Origin: Beijerinckia sp. L45
GTDB lineage: Bacteria; Pseudomonadota; Alphaproteobacteria; Rhizobiales; Beijerinckiaceae
Assembly: GCF_009765775.1 (NCBI RefSeq)
Contig: NZ_LMUU01000098.1
Coordinates: 1 to 43,418 of the forward strand
DNA: 43,418 nt
Reading direction: 5' to 3'
Below the pieces are notes generated by a model that did no database searches, was not told where the DNA came from, and was given only the letters and a program-made list of their open reading frames with translations. The position numbers were made by a program, and so were the translations under genes. Positions 1 through 8,862 of this stretch are shown here, piece by piece. How positions within the stretch are numbered: position 1 is the first letter of the stretch; every line of letters begins with the position of its first letter.

Positions 1-2
1 CG

Positions 3-725
3 ACCTGGGCCACGGTCGACGTGCTGCTGCTGCCGACGACGCCGATCACCTACACCGTCGCCGCGATGCAGGCCGATCCGATCCGGCTCAACAGCCACCT
101 CGGCCAATACACGAACTTCACCAATCTTCTCGGTCTTGCCGCCATTGCGGTGCCCGCCGGCTTCAAGGCGGATGGTTTGCCGGCGGGCGTCACGCTCGTG
201 GGACCGGGATCGAGCGACGACGCCATGGCGCCGCTCGCCGACGCGCTGCACCGGGCCTGCGCCAGCGGGATGGGCGTGGACCGCCGTGCGACACTGCCCA
301 AAGCAAGCCAGATTTCGCACGACGACGAGGACCGCGTGCCGCTGGTCGTGGTCGGCGCCCATCTCGATGGTTTGGCGCTGAACCATCAGCTGATTGCCCT
401 GGGCGGCACCCTGATCAAAGTGGCGCGCACGGCGGGCGATTATCGGCTTTACGCCCTGCCCGGCACGACGCCGCCGAAACCAGGGCTCATCCGCGTGCCG
501 GGCTTTGCCGGGAGCGGCGTGGAAGTCGAGGTCTGGGGGCTGAACGCCGCCGCCTTCGCCAGCTTCGTCACCGCGATCCCTGCGCCCCTCGGCGTCGGCA
601 AGATCACCCTGAACGATGGGACATCGGCGTCAGGGTTCTTGTGCGAGGCCCATGCCGTGACGCATGCCGAAGACATCACCGATTTCGGCGGCTGGCGCGC
701 CTATCTCGCGGCTTCCGCAGGCTGA
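3..725 (+). CDS. atzF: Allophanate hydrolase, C-terminal part (truncated by window start)
   Basis: The reading frame is already open at the window edge, so only the last 240 residues are present. The first part has the end of an amidase-signature domain (DVLLLPTTP and the following G/A-rich stretch). After a linker near residue 95 comes the separate C-terminal domain of allophanate hydrolases, with the stretch LYALPGTTPPKPGL and the end GGWRAYLA. AtzF-type enzymes hydrolyse allophanate to ammonia and CO2 in the cytosol, the second step of the urea amidolyase route. A plain amidase would lack this C-terminal domain. The 3' end overlaps the convergent DUF779 gene by 25 bp. Urea carboxylase genes would be expected upstream, outside the window. 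Confidence 0.85.
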   Translation, partial: TWATVDVLLLPTTPITYTVAAMQADPIRLNSHLGQYTNFTNLLGLAAIAVPAGFKADGLPAGVTLVGPGSSDDAMAPLADALHRACASGMGVDRRATLPKASQISHDDEDRVPLVVVGAHLDGLALNHQLIALGGTLIKVARTAGDYRLYALPGTTPPKPGLIRVPGFAGSGVEVEVWGLNAAAFASFVTAIPAPLGVGKITLNDGTSASGFLCEAHAVTHAEDITDFGGWRAYLAASAG

Positions 726-1099
726 CCGATCCGCTCGGGCGCGAGGGACGCCACCTCGTCATCGCTGAACACACGCCCGCGAGTCAAAAAACGGACGTTG
801 CGACCATTCTCGAGAGAGAACATGCCGCCGCGGCCGGGCACGACGTCGATGATCAGCTGCGTGTGCTTCCAGTATTCGAACTGCGAGCGGCTGATAAAAA
901 CCTCGGCGCCGCCGATCGTGCCGAGATGCACGTCGTGGTCGCCGACGATGAAGTCGGACACGGGGTAGCACATCGGCGAGGAGCCATCGCAACAGCCCCC
1001 GGATTGATGGAACAGCACCGCGCCATGCTCGCCGCGCAGCGTCTCGATGAGGGTGACCGCGGCAGGCGTTGCGGTTACGCGGAGAGGGGCGTCGGACAT
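701..1099 (-). CDS. DUF779 family protein, aldehyde dehydrogenase-associated
   Basis: A 132-residue cytosolic protein. The start is the ATG at 1099 (MSDAPLRV), because the family begins close to this point; a further in-frame start at 1147 would add 16 unrelated residues. Residues 31-46 read HQSGGCCDGSSPMCYP, with Cys36, Cys37 and Cys44, the conserved cysteine patch of DUF779 that suggests metal or thiol chemistry. DUF779 genes commonly lie next to NAD-dependent acetaldehyde dehydrogenase genes, as here. Its exact biochemical role is not established. It lies 251 bp downstream of the dehydrogenase on the same strand, with a long palindromic repeat between them, so co-transcription is possible but not certain. 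Its end overlaps the allophanate hydrolase end. Confidence 0.85.
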   Translation of the reverse strand: MSDAPLRVTATPAAVTLIETLRGEHGAVLFHQSGGCCDGSSPMCYPVSDFIVGDHDVHLGTIGGAEVFISRSQFEYWKHTQLIIDVVPGRGGMFSLENGRNVRFLTRGRVFSDDEVASLAPERIGQPAEAAR

Positions 1100-1141
1100 C
1101 GGAATCCTCAAAGGTGGCTTCGGTTTAACGTCTTTCGCGGT

Positions 1142-1289
1142 TGTCATCCCGGCCGAAGCGAAGCGGAAAGCCGGGCCCCATAAAGACGATGCGCGTCAGG
1201 TGAACGCGATGATGCGGCATCGTCGACGTCCATCTGAAACATGGTGCGCATGGGTTCCGGGTTCGCGCTACGCGCGCCCCGGAATGACA
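1142..1289. repeat. Long imperfect palindromic intergenic repeat
   Basis: The left end reads TGTCATCCCGG and the right end, on the opposite strand, reads TGTCATTCCGGGG. Further in, CCGGGCCCCATA on the left faces CCCGGAACCCATG on the right. The whole 148 bp would fold as one long imperfect hairpin. This type of sequence, with ends near TGTCAT and CCGG, is a familiar dispersed intergenic element in Hyphomicrobiales. It separates the aldehyde dehydrogenase and DUF779 genes. Confidence 0.7.
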
Positions 1290-1315
1290 TTGCGGCAGAC
1301 GGTACGATAGCGGAA

Positions 1316-1336
1316 GCCGGCGCGGGAGGCGCCGGC
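1316..1336 (-). terminator. GC-rich hairpin after the aldehyde dehydrogenase gene
   Basis: GCCGGCGC (1316-1323) and GCGCCGGC (1329-1336) form a perfect 8-bp stem with a 5-nt loop, 14 bp beyond the dehydrogenase stop codon. No clear T-run follows in the minus direction, so it may slow or protect the transcript rather than act as a strict intrinsic terminator. Confidence 0.4.
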
Positions 1337-1350
1337 CCCGTCGCTTCGGC

Positions 1351-2871
1351 CTAGAAGAAGCCCAGCTTCTTCGTGCTGTAGCTTACCAGCATGTTCTTCG
1401 TCTGCTGGTAGTGGTCCAGCATCATGCGGTGGTTTTCGCGGCCGATACCGGACTGCTTGTAGCCGCCAAAGGCCGCATGCGCGGGATAGGCGTGGTAACA
1501 GTTGGTCCAGACGCGACCGGCCTGGATACCGCGGCCGAAGCGGTAGGCGCGATTGCCGTCGCGGGTCCACACGCCGGCGCCGAGGCCATAGAGCGTGTCA
1601 TTGGCGATCGACAGGGCTTCGGCATCGTCCTTGAAGGTCGTGACCGAAAGCACCGGTCCAAAAATCTCCTCCTGGAAGATGCGCATCTTGTTGTGGCCCT
1701 TGAAGACCGTCGGCTTGACGTAGAAGCCTTCGGCCAAATCGCCCTCAAGATGGTTGCGCCCACCGCCGGTCAGCACTTCCGCGCCTTCCTGCTTGCCGAT
1801 GTCGATGTACGACAGGATCTTTTCCATCTGCTCGGACGAGGCTTGCGCGCCGATCATCGTCGCCATGTCGAGCGGCGAGCCCTGGGTGATCGCCTCGACG
1901 CGTTTGACCGCGCGTTCCATGAAGCGATCGTAGATCGACTCATGCACCAGCGCGCGGCTCGGGCAGGTGCAGACCTCGCCCTGGTTCAGCGCGAACATCG
2001 TGAAGCCTTCGAGCGCCTTGTCGAAGAAGTCGTCGTCCTCGTGCGCCACGTCGGCGAAGAAGATGTTCGGCGACTTGCCGCCGAGTTCGAGCGTCACCGG
2101 GATCAGGTTCTGCGAGGCGTACTGCATGATCAGCCGACCCGTCGTCGTCTCGCCGGTGAAGGCGATCTTGGCGATGCGCGGGCTGGAGGCGAGCGGCTTG
2201 CCGCATTCGAGGCCAAAGCCGTTGACGACGTTGAACACGCCGGGTGGCAGCAGGTCTGCGATGAGTTCTGCCAGAACGAGGATCGAGGCCGGTGTCTGCT
2301 CGGCCGGCTTCAGCACGACGCAGTTGCCGGCAGCGAGCGCCGGGGCCAGCTTCCAGACCGCCATCAGGATCGGAAAGTTCCACGGGATGATCTGCCCGAC
2401 GACGCCGAGCGGCTCATGGAAGTGGTAGGCGACGGTGTCGTGATCGATCTCGGAAATGCCGCCTTCCTGCGAACGGATACAGCCGGCGAAATAGCGGAAA
2501 TGATCGATCGCCAGCGGGATGTCGGCAAACGTCGACTCGCGCAACGGCTTGCCATTGTCCCAGGTTTCGGCGAGCGCGAGGATGTCGAGGTTTTCTTCCA
2601 TGCGGTCGGCGATCTTGTTGAGGATCACCGCACGGGCTGTGGCCGAAGTCTGACCCCAGGCATCCTTGGCCGCGTGCGCGGCATCGAGCGCCTTGTCGAC
2701 GTCCTGCGCGTCGGAGCGCGCGACTTCGCAGATCACGTGGCCGGTGATCGGCGAGGTGTTCTCGAAAAATCGTCCGGCGACCGGGTCGACGAACCTTCCG
2801 CCGATGAAGTTGCCGTAACGCGCCTGGAACGGCGCCTTGCTGGATGCGCCGAGAAATTCTGGTTTGTTCAT
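1351..2871 (-). CDS. NAD-dependent aldehyde dehydrogenase (AcoD/ExaC type)
   Basis: A 506-residue class 3-type aldehyde dehydrogenase that would oxidise acetaldehyde or similar aldehydes to the acid in the cytosol. Visible landmarks are the oxyanion Asn165 in IIPWNF, the general base Glu262 in [12 protein letters not shown] and the catalytic Cys301 in NQGEVC. The length is normal for the family. The start ATG at 2871 has a strong ribosome binding site (GGAGG, about 8 bp upstream); an upstream in-frame start at 2922 would lie inside the sigma-54 promoter and is rejected. The neighbours, a DUF779 gene downstream and a divergent AcoR-like activator, form a well-known aldehyde or alcohol utilisation arrangement. 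The physiological substrate (ethanol, acetoin or a terpene-derived aldehyde) cannot be read from sequence. Confidence 0.93.
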   Translation of the reverse strand: MNKPEFLGASSKAPFQARYGNFIGGRFVDPVAGRFFENTSPITGHVICEVARSDAQDVDKALDAAHAAKDAWGQTSATARAVILNKIADRMEENLDILALAETWDNGKPLRESTFADIPLAIDHFRYFAGCIRSQEGGISEIDHDTVAYHFHEPLGVVGQIIPWNFPILMAVWKLAPALAAGNCVVLKPAEQTPASILVLAELIADLLPPGVFNVVNGFGLECGKPLASSPRIAKIAFTGETTTGRLIMQYASQNLIPVTLELGGKSPNIFFADVAHEDDDFFDKALEGFTMFALNQGEVCTCPSRALVHESIYDRFMERAVKRVEAITQGSPLDMATMIGAQASSEQMEKILSYIDIGKQEGAEVLTGGGRNHLEGDLAEGFYVKPTVFKGHNKMRIFQEEIFGPVLSVTTFKDDAEALSIANDTLYGLGAGVWTRDGNRAYRFGRGIQAGRVWTNCYHAYPAHAAFGGYKQSGIGRENHRMMLDHYQQTKNMLVSYSTKKLGFF

Positions 2872-2905
2872 TGTTGTATCCTCCCTGAAGGGCGGACAAA
2901 CCCTG

Positions 2906-2921
2906 GGCAGTGCGCGTGCCA
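2906..2921 (-). promoter_or_regulatory. Sigma-54 (-24/-12) promoter of the aldehyde dehydrogenase gene
   Basis: On the minus strand the sequence is TGGCACG, four bases, then CTGC. This matches the sigma-54 consensus TGGCACG-N4-TTGC with one substitution, and the invariant GG and GC are correctly spaced. The expected start of transcription lies near 2895, about 25 bp before the ATG and just ahead of the GGAGG site. Confidence 0.85.
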
Positions 2922-2988
2922 CACCGCGCCGGAATCTGTGCTGCGATGCGGGAAGCGCCTGAGGCGTGGCGTTATTTCCGTTCGAGGG

Positions 2989-4977
2989 ATGGACTGTGAC
3001 GGACCACGGTCAATGCCGGCCGAACGCCGGACTAGACGCATCCTGCGACAGCTGACACACTTGTCGCAACTCGCAACAGATCTCGAGGCCCCCTTGGCTG
3101 AAAGCGATCGAACTGTTCACGTCCCGTCGCGATTCACGGGGCGACAAACGCTGAGCAAAACCGGGATCGCGCCCTCTACGACACCGATCCAGCGGTCATG
3201 GCAACGCTGTGCGAATCTCGGGCTCGACCAGGAAGCGCGCCCGCTCCTGGCGCCGCTTCCCGAGCAGGCGCTGCGCGAAGCCGTTGGTCGCAACGAGGCG
3301 CTCAGGCGGCGCTGCCGCCCGGAGTTCGAAGCCCTGTTCGCCCGGACGCGAAACGATGACAGCATCGTCATCCTGACCGACGCGGAAGGGCTTGTACTCG
3401 ATGCGATCGGCAGCGCCGCCTTCGCCGACCGTGCCGCCCAGGTTGCGTTGCAGCCAGGCGTTTCCTGGGCCGAGCCGGCCACCGGCACCAACGCCATCGG
3501 AACTGCGCTGGTCGAGCGCCGCGCAATCGCGGTGCAGGGCGCCGAGCATTTCTTCAAACGCAACCGGATTCTAAGCTGCGCGGCAGTACCGATCCTCGAT
3601 GCCACCGGCCAGCTTCTCGGCGTTCTCGATCTGTCGGGCAACGCCCAAGCGGACCACCAGCATGCGCTGTCACGCGTGCAGACCGCCGTGGACGCCATCG
3701 AGCATCGCGTTTTCGATACTGCGTTTCCGGGCTGCGATGTCGTGCGGCTACATGCCGACGCAACGATGCTCGGAACGACACGCGAAGGGGTCCTGGTTTT
3801 CCGTGACCAGGTCCTGGTCGCAGCCAACCGTTACGGCCTTGCCTTGCTGAATCTGGATTGGCAGACGCTCGGACGGCGGAGCTATCACGCCCTGTTTCCG
3901 ATGCAGCAAAGCGTCGGGGCGAGCGGTGTCCTGCTCCGTGATCCGGCAGGCCGCCTTATCCATTCACGGCAACCAGATCGCGCCCGTCCGCACCTGCCAC
4001 CCGCAAAACACAAGGATGAGCCGAAACCTCAACAGCCAAACGGGCCCGCGCATTTCTTCGACAAGAATGGGCAGGCCCGCCTCTCGCGCGCGGTGCGGCT
4101 GCTCGATGCCGGCGTGCCACTGCTGGTGCAGGGCGAAACCGGAACCGGCAAAGAAGTGTTTGCGCGCGCGGCGCACGCGGCGAGTGCGCGCGCCAGCAAA
4201 GCTTTCGTCGCGATCAACTGCACGGCCCTGCCGGAAAGCTTGATCGAGGCGGAACTCTTCGGCTACGAGGCCGGGGCGTTCACGGGCGCTCGTCGTGCCG
4301 GCGCCAAGGGGCTGTTGCGCGAGGCGGACGGCGGCCTGCTGTTTCTCGACGAGATCGGCGACATGCCCCTTGCTTTGCAGCCGCGCCTGCTGCGCGCCTT
4401 GCAGGAGCGCGAAGTCGTCCCGGTCGGCGCGGTTCAGGCGACGCCCATCGACGTCACGCTGATCTGCGCCACGCACCGCGACCTGGCAAAGCTTGTGGAG
4501 GACGGCGCCTTTCGCGCCGACCTGTATTTTCGGATCGCGTCCTACACGGTCGATCTGCCGACCTTGCGGTCGTTCGACGACCGCGCGGCGCTGCTCCACA
4601 GGATGTGGGCCTCGCTCGAGCCAGAGCGACGCCGGATCACCCTGTCGCCGGATTGCGCCGCCGCCCTTGCGACCTACACGTGGCCGGGCAATTTCCGCCA
4701 GCTTGTCGGCAGTCTGCGTGCCATGCTTGCGCTTGCAGAACCCGACGAAGAACTCGGGCTCGATGCGCTGCCATCAAATCTCAGGGCCCCACGCGCGGCA
4801 GAGGTCAACGGCCGCGCCGAGCATGACGATCCCGCGCGGTTCGATTCGATCGCACGCGATGCCATGCGCAATGCGGTTCGCGCCAGCAAGGGCAATGTCT
4901 CCGAGGCGGCGCGACGGCTCGGAATCAGCCGCAGCACGCTATATCGCCGGTGTCTGTCGGACGGCCCCCTAAGGTAG
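2989..4977 (+). CDS. AcoR-like sigma-54-dependent transcriptional activator
   Basis: A protein of up to 662 residues with the three-part AcoR plan. The N-terminal half holds the RSWQRC motif and a GAF-type sensor. A central AAA+ domain has Walker A GETGTGKE (residues 382-389), an intact GAFTGA loop (429-434) that contacts sigma-54, and Walker [11 protein letters not shown] Fis-type helix-turn-helix lies at the end ([17 protein letters not shown]). It should activate the divergent aldehyde dehydrogenase promoter. The start is uncertain: ATG 2989 and ATG 3013 lack good ribosome sites and would put the inverted repeat at 3044-3068 inside the gene, whereas TTG 3094, with GAGG 5 bp upstream, would leave that repeat in the intergenic region. 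The frame is open far upstream only because it mirrors the dehydrogenase gene. Confidence 0.9.
   Translation: MDCDGPRSMPAERRTRRILRQLTHLSQLATDLEAPLAESDRTVHVPSRFTGRQTLSKTGIAPSTTPIQRSWQRCANLGLDQEARPLLAPLPEQALREAVGRNEALRRRCRPEFEALFARTRNDDSIVILTDAEGLVLDAIGSAAFADRAAQVALQPGVSWAEPATGTNAIGTALVERRAIAVQGAEHFFKRNRILSCAAVPILDATGQLLGVLDLSGNAQADHQHALSRVQTAVDAIEHRVFDTAFPGCDVVRLHADATMLGTTREGVLVFRDQVLVAANRYGLALLNLDWQTLGRRSYHALFPMQQSVGASGVLLRDPAGRLIHSRQPDRARPHLPPAKHKDEPKPQQPNGPAHFFDKNGQARLSRAVRLLDAGVPLLVQGETGTGKEVFARAAHAASARASKAFVAINCTALPESLIEAELFGYEAGAFTGARRAGAKGLLREADGGLLFLDEIGDMPLALQPRLLRALQEREVVPVGAVQATPIDVTLICATHRDLAKLVEDGAFRADLYFRIASYTVDLPTLRSFDDRAALLHRMWASLEPERRRITLSPDCAAALATYTWPGNFRQLVGSLRAMLALAEPDEELGLDALPSNLRAPRAAEVNGRAEHDDPARFDSIARDAMRNAVRASKGNVSEAARRLGISRSTLYRRCLSDGPLR
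3044..3068. promoter_or_regulatory. Inverted repeat, probable upstream activator site
   Basis: TGCGACA (3044-3050) and TGTCGCA (3062-3068) form a perfect inverted repeat with an 11-bp spacer. Its centre is about 160 bp upstream of the expected start of the sigma-54 promoter, a usual distance for an enhancer-binding activator. It is a good candidate for the binding site of the adjacent AcoR-like protein. Confidence 0.6.
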
Positions 4978-4982
4978 ACACT

Positions 4983-5020
4983 AAAAAACCGCGTCCCCTT
5001 TCGGGGCCACGGCTTTTTTG
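4983..5020. terminator. Bidirectional terminator between convergent genes
   Basis: A-run, CCGCGTCCCC, short loop, GGGGCCACGG, then a T-run. The stem has two mismatches but is flanked by A6 and T6, so it can work on both strands for the activator gene and the convergent DUF1236 gene. Confidence 0.75.
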
Positions 5021-5060
5021 CTGCTTCCAAGATCGAAAAGACGCGTTGCGTTAGATCAAA

Positions 5061-5477
5061 CTAGTCCAGGATTTCTACGATCCGACGCGTGACTGGATCG
5101 ACCAGGACCGGACGATCATTGATGATCGTGTAGCGATAACCCGGACGCACTTTGTACTCGGTCGGGACGTCGTAATATTCCACGCCACGCTCCGGAAGAA
5201 CCGCGCCGTCGCGCACGTCTTCGTCGTAGTGATACGAGGGGTGATGCTCGCGCACGACGTATTCGTGAAAGCGGGGCCGTTCGTCGACACCCAGGATGCC
5301 ACCGACGGTGCCGGCAGCGGCGCCGACCGCGCCGCCCACGATCCCACCGACCGGACCGGCCGCGCGATCACCACGTTCTGCGCCGCGCTCCGCGCCGCCG
5401 ACCAGGCCCTGAGCCTGTGCCGCCATGGGCGCCACGAGAAGGGCAGCCACAACTGCGATACCAAGCTTCTTTTGCAT
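5061..5477 (-). CDS. Exported DUF1236-type protein with glycine-zipper segment
   Basis: 138 residues. A clear Sec signal peptide (MQKKLGIAVVAALLVAPMAAQA, cleavage after AQA) is followed by a glycine- and alanine-rich stretch at about residues 24-65 (GGIVGGAVGAAAGTVGGI) resembling a glycine zipper. The C-terminal half ends with VRPGYRYTIINDRPVLVDP and RRIVEIL, the pattern of DUF1236 proteins of Hyphomicrobiales. It is probably periplasmic or attached to the outer membrane. Function is unknown; such proteins are often tied to envelope stress. It stands alone, with the shared terminator downstream and a 190-bp gap before the divergent RNase D gene. Confidence 0.8.
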   Translation of the reverse strand: MQKKLGIAVVAALLVAPMAAQAQGLVGGAERGAERGDRAAGPVGGIVGGAVGAAAGTVGGILGVDERPRFHEYVVREHHPSYHYDEDVRDGAVLPERGVEYYDVPTEYKVRPGYRYTIINDRPVLVDPVTRRIVEILD

Positions 5478-5669
5478 TTTCGTCTCCGTTGATTGCGGCG
5501 GTAGAACAGAGCTTGGCGGCAGAGGTTCCGGATATTGTAGTCTAATAAAAACAGGGACCAGACCCGCGAGCAGGCGGTCGCGATCTCTTGGCGGCCGACG
5601 CCTTCGCTTGTCGCGCGGATCCGACGATGCTACCGGCGCCTAAGCCACTTCAATCTTTCCAGGCTCGCC

Positions 5670-6284
5670 ATGACCATCAGACTGCACCGCGGTGATCTTC
5701 CGTCCGACTATGCCCCGGGCGACGCCGTTGCGATCGACACCGAGACGCTCGGCCTCGTGCCGCGCCGCGATCGGCTCTGCGTGGTGCAACTGTCGCGCGG
5801 CGACGGCCATGCCGACGTCGTGCAGATCGCGCCTGGCCAGACCAGCGCGCCGGTACTCGAGCAGGTCCTTGCGTCACACGCGGTGACAAAGCTGTTCCAT
5901 TACGCCCGCTTCGACATCGCCGTGCTCCACAAGACCTTCGGTGTCATGGCAGAGCCCCTGTATTGCACCAAGATCGCCTCGAAGCTGGCCCGGACCTATA
6001 CGGACCGGCATGGCTTGAAGGACCTGGTGCGCGAGCTGCTTGGCATCGACCTCTCCAAACAGCAGCAATCCTCCGATTGGGGCGCGGCGACACTCAGCGA
6101 CCCGCAACTCGCTTATGCCGCATCGGACGTGCTTCATCTCCATGCGTTGCGCGCCAAGCTCGACGCGATGCTGGCCCGCGAAGAACGGGCGCATTATGCC
6201 GACGCGGCCTTCGCCTTTCTCCCGACGCGCGCCAAGCTCGACCTCGCAGGCTGGCCGGAAAGCGACATCTTTGCCCACGATTGA
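5670..6284 (+). CDS. rnd: Ribonuclease D, short form (3'-5' exoribonuclease)
   Basis: 204 residues, only the DEDD exonuclease domain. Exo I is DTETLG (Asp23, Glu25), Exo II has Asp82 in YARFD, and Exo III has Tyr149 and Asp153 in YAASD, so the DEDDy active site is complete. The C-terminal HRDC domains of enterobacterial RNase D are absent, which is normal for the short alphaproteobacterial form. It should trim tRNA or other structured RNA 3' ends in the cytosol. It lies about 100 bp ahead of lptC on the same strand, an order common in Hyphomicrobiales. Confidence 0.9.
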   Translation: MTIRLHRGDLPSDYAPGDAVAIDTETLGLVPRRDRLCVVQLSRGDGHADVVQIAPGQTSAPVLEQVLASHAVTKLFHYARFDIAVLHKTFGVMAEPLYCTKIASKLARTYTDRHGLKDLVRELLGIDLSKQQQSSDWGAATLSDPQLAYAASDVLHLHALRAKLDAMLAREERAHYADAAFAFLPTRAKLDLAGWPESDIFAHD

Positions 6285-6382
6285 AGCGCAGGCTTGGCCT
6301 GCGTCGTCCCTGCCTTGCCTTCGCCGCTCTGCGAGCGCAAACAGGCAGCGATGAAACCACCCTGCCCCGAAGCAAGAGCGCC

Positions 6383-7099
6383 ATGGCGGATGTGACGAGC
6401 GGGGACGGCCCGACCGACCAGAGACGCGCGACCCTCGGCGAGGGCATGGACCATACGCCGCCACCGCGCGGCAATGCGGTCCGCGCCGCCGGGCGGCACA
6501 CGGCGCGCGTGCGGTTTCTGAGACGCGCGATGATCGTGGGCTCGGTCCTCGGCATCTCGATCATCGCGATCGTGGTGGCGTTCGATCCGTTCCATCACCT
6601 GCCGCATGGCTTTAGCGTCAGCAGCGTCGGTGTGCAGGGGACCATCGTGACGATGCAGTCGCCAAAGATCTCCGGGCTTCGCCCGGACGGCAGCGCTTAT
6701 GCGATTACCGCGCGCCAGGGCGTGCAGGACATCACGACGCCGAACGTCATGGAACTGCACGGCGTCGATGCCACCGTGGGGATGGAGGACAATACCAGCT
6801 CGCGGATCACGGCCGACATCGGCGTCTATGACGGCAAAGTGGATACGATGACCCTCACCGGTCACGCCCGGATCAAGAACACCAGCGGCTACGACATGTT
6901 GATGCGGAGCGCGACCATGAACTTCAAAACCGGGGTCTTCGCCTCCCGCGAGCGTCTCAAAGTGAACATTTCAGGTGGCGACGTATCGTCGAACGAGCTC
7001 GATGTCACCGAGAACGGGCACAAGATCTCGTTCACCGGCGACGTCAGCTCGAACTTCAATCCGCCAGACGACGCGGCGCCGACGGCTGACGGTCAGTGA
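6383..7099 (+). CDS. lptC: LPS export protein LptC
   Basis: 238 residues. A polar N-terminal tail of about 48 residues is followed by one membrane segment (residues 49-67, MIVGSVLGISIIAIVVAF) and a periplasmic domain with the repeated beta-strand pattern of the LptA/LptC fold (ITARQGVQD, YDGKVDTMTLTGHARI). LptC is the inner-membrane anchor of the LPS transport bridge and passes LPS from LptBFG to LptA. ATG 6383 is the first Met that gives the usual length; the frame is open upstream only opposite the RNase D gene. The stop overlaps the lptA start by 4 bp, so translation is probably coupled. Confidence 0.92.
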   Translation: MADVTSGDGPTDQRRATLGEGMDHTPPPRGNAVRAAGRHTARVRFLRRAMIVGSVLGISIIAIVVAFDPFHHLPHGFSVSSVGVQGTIVTMQSPKISGLRPDGSAYAITARQGVQDITTPNVMELHGVDATVGMEDNTSSRITADIGVYDGKVDTMTLTGHARIKNTSGYDMLMRSATMNFKTGVFASRERLKVNISGGDVSSNELDVTENGHKISFTGDVSSNFNPPDDAAPTADGQ

Positions 7100-7713
7100 G
7101 GCTTTTCGTGACACTTTTGGCGCGCCGTTCGCTGCTTGTCTTCGGCTTGATCGCGATCCCGTTCAGCACGCCGTGCGAGGCTGTGGAATCCCAGACGTCG
7201 CGCGCCGGCGCGGTGCTGCCGGGTGGCAATTCCAAGCAGCCGATCAACATCCAGGCGACCAAGCTCGACTATTTCGACAAGGAACAGAAGCTGATCTACA
7301 CCGGCAATGTTCTGGCCGTGCAAGGCGACAGCAAGCTGAAGTGCGGCGTGCTCGTCATCTACCTGCCGCCCAAGGGCGAGGGCGCGAGCAGCACGCCGTC
7401 CTCATCGAGCCAGGTTCGCCGGATGGAAGCAACCGGTCCGGTAACCATGGTCTCAAAAGATCAGGTGGGCACCGGCAACAGCGGCGTCTATGATAAGGCT
7501 TCAGACACCGTGGTTCTGACCGGCAATGTCACGCTGAGCCAGGGGCCGAACGTGACGCTGGGCGACAAGCTGGAGTATGATCTCAAGACCGGGCAGGCCA
7601 AGGTCACGGGTAGCCACGTCCGCAGCATGTTTCAGCCTAGCAATTCCGACGATACGACGGCGAAGAAGACGGCCCCGTCTCACGGGCCACGACCGGAAAC
7701 CGCGACGCAATAA
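7096..7713 (+). CDS. lptA: LPS transport periplasmic protein LptA
   Basis: 205 residues starting at GTG 7096, inside the last codons of lptC (GTGA overlap). The signal peptide covers about residues 1-29. The OstA/LptA fold shows as INIQATKLDYFDKEQKLIYTG, GNSGVYDKASDTVVLTG and GDKLEYDLKTGQAKV. It is the periplasmic bridge that carries LPS towards LptD. A Ser/Thr/Lys-rich tail of about 30 residues (from about 175) is not part of the fold. It is followed after 60 bp by lptB. Confidence 0.92.
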   Translation: MRLFVTLLARRSLLVFGLIAIPFSTPCEAVESQTSRAGAVLPGGNSKQPINIQATKLDYFDKEQKLIYTGNVLAVQGDSKLKCGVLVIYLPPKGEGASSTPSSSSQVRRMEATGPVTMVSKDQVGTGNSGVYDKASDTVVLTGNVTLSQGPNVTLGDKLEYDLKTGQAKVTGSHVRSMFQPSNSDDTTAKKTAPSHGPRPETATQ

Positions 7714-7773
7714 AGTTCATAATCGAAGTGGCCGCGACGCGCCGCAGCTTGGCAGTCAAGGCGAAGGACACCG

Positions 7774-8718
7774 TTGAAAGCGCTCATTCCCTTCAGACCA
7801 GGAAAGTGGTTCGCATCCCGATCGCCTTCAGGGTCGCGTCCGGCCTCCGCCGAAGGTTGGCCCGCGGATGGCGACGCGGCGACGCTCGACTACGCGCCCG
7901 ATGCGGACGACCGCCGGTCGATGGGCGAGGATGACGGCTTCGACAGTAAGGACAGTGGTCCCGGCGGCGGGTTCAGCGTCGCGGCGGAGGCCGGCGACGG
8001 CGTGCTGGCGATCAACCATATCCGCAAGGCCTACAAGGCGCGGCGTGTCGTGGAAGACGTCAGCCTGATGGTGCGGCGCGGCGAGGCGGTCGGTCTGCTG
8101 GGTCCGAACGGCGCCGGCAAGACCACGGTTTTTTATATGATCACCGGTCTGGTACGGCCGGACGCCGGTTCGATCGAGCTCGACGGCAATGACGTCACCA
8201 GCCTGCCGATGTATCGGCGCGCGCGGCTCGGCATCGGCTATCTGCCGCAGGAGGCCTCGATCTTTCGCGGCCTGAGTGTCGAAGACAACATCCGCGCCGT
8301 GCTCGAAATCGCCGAGCCCGACAAACGAAAACGTGAATACGAGCTCGACGCGCTGCTCGCCGAGTTCGACCTCACGCGGCTCCGAAAATCACCGTCCGTC
8401 GCGCTGTCCGGCGGCGAGCGGCGACGCTGCGAAATCGCGCGCGCCCTCGCGAACCGCCCCTCGTTCATGCTGCTCGACGAGCCGTTTGCCGGCATCGACC
8501 CGATCGCCGTGGGGGATATCCGGGTGCTGGTGCAGCATCTGAAACGCCGCGGCATCGGGGTGCTGATTACCGACCATAACGTCCGCGAGACGCTGGGCCT
8601 CATCGACCGCGCCTACATCATTCACTCCGGCCATGTCCTGACCCAGGGCATCCCAGAGGAAATCGTCGAAAACGCTGATGTCAGAAGGCTTTACTTGGGC
8701 GAGGACTTCCGCCTTTAA
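7774..8718 (+). CDS. lptB: LPS export ABC transporter ATP-binding protein LptB, N-terminally extended
   Basis: 314 residues. An N-terminal extension of about 75 residues, polar and acidic, precedes a complete ABC ATPase: Walker A GPNGAGKTT (110-118), signature LSGGERRRCEIA, Walker B LLDEPFAGID and the switch His in ITDHNVRE. LptB powers LPS extraction by LptF/LptG at the inner membrane. The start TTG 7774 is chosen because AAGGA sits 5 bp upstream; ATG 7921 would remove most of the extension but has no clear ribosome site. Longer LptB proteins of this kind occur in Hyphomicrobiales. It stands between lptA and rpoN, the usual order. Confidence 0.92.
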   Translation: MKALIPFRPGKWFASRSPSGSRPASAEGWPADGDAATLDYAPDADDRRSMGEDDGFDSKDSGPGGGFSVAAEAGDGVLAINHIRKAYKARRVVEDVSLMVRRGEAVGLLGPNGAGKTTVFYMITGLVRPDAGSIELDGNDVTSLPMYRRARLGIGYLPQEASIFRGLSVEDNIRAVLEIAEPDKRKREYELDALLAEFDLTRLRKSPSVALSGGERRRCEIARALANRPSFMLLDEPFAGIDPIAVGDIRVLVQHLKRRGIGVLITDHNVRETLGLIDRAYIIHSGHVLTQGIPEEIVENADVRRLYLGEDFRL

Positions 8719-8862
8719 CCATCTAGTTGTATGCGTTGTCGGAGCATGCGAAGTTAATGCCAAGAGGCGAGACACAGGCAAAAGGCGATGCTATAAGCAA
8801 AAAACGGGCCGAGAAGCTCGCAGCCTTATAGGATCCTTGCCCGTGCACGAGTTGCGTTCGCC

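Noticed and set aside
1411-2988. Long open plus-strand frame continuous with the AcoR-like gene
   Set aside because: It is the mirror of the aldehyde dehydrogenase gene, has no motif, and arises from GC-rich codon bias; the activator begins near 2989-3094.
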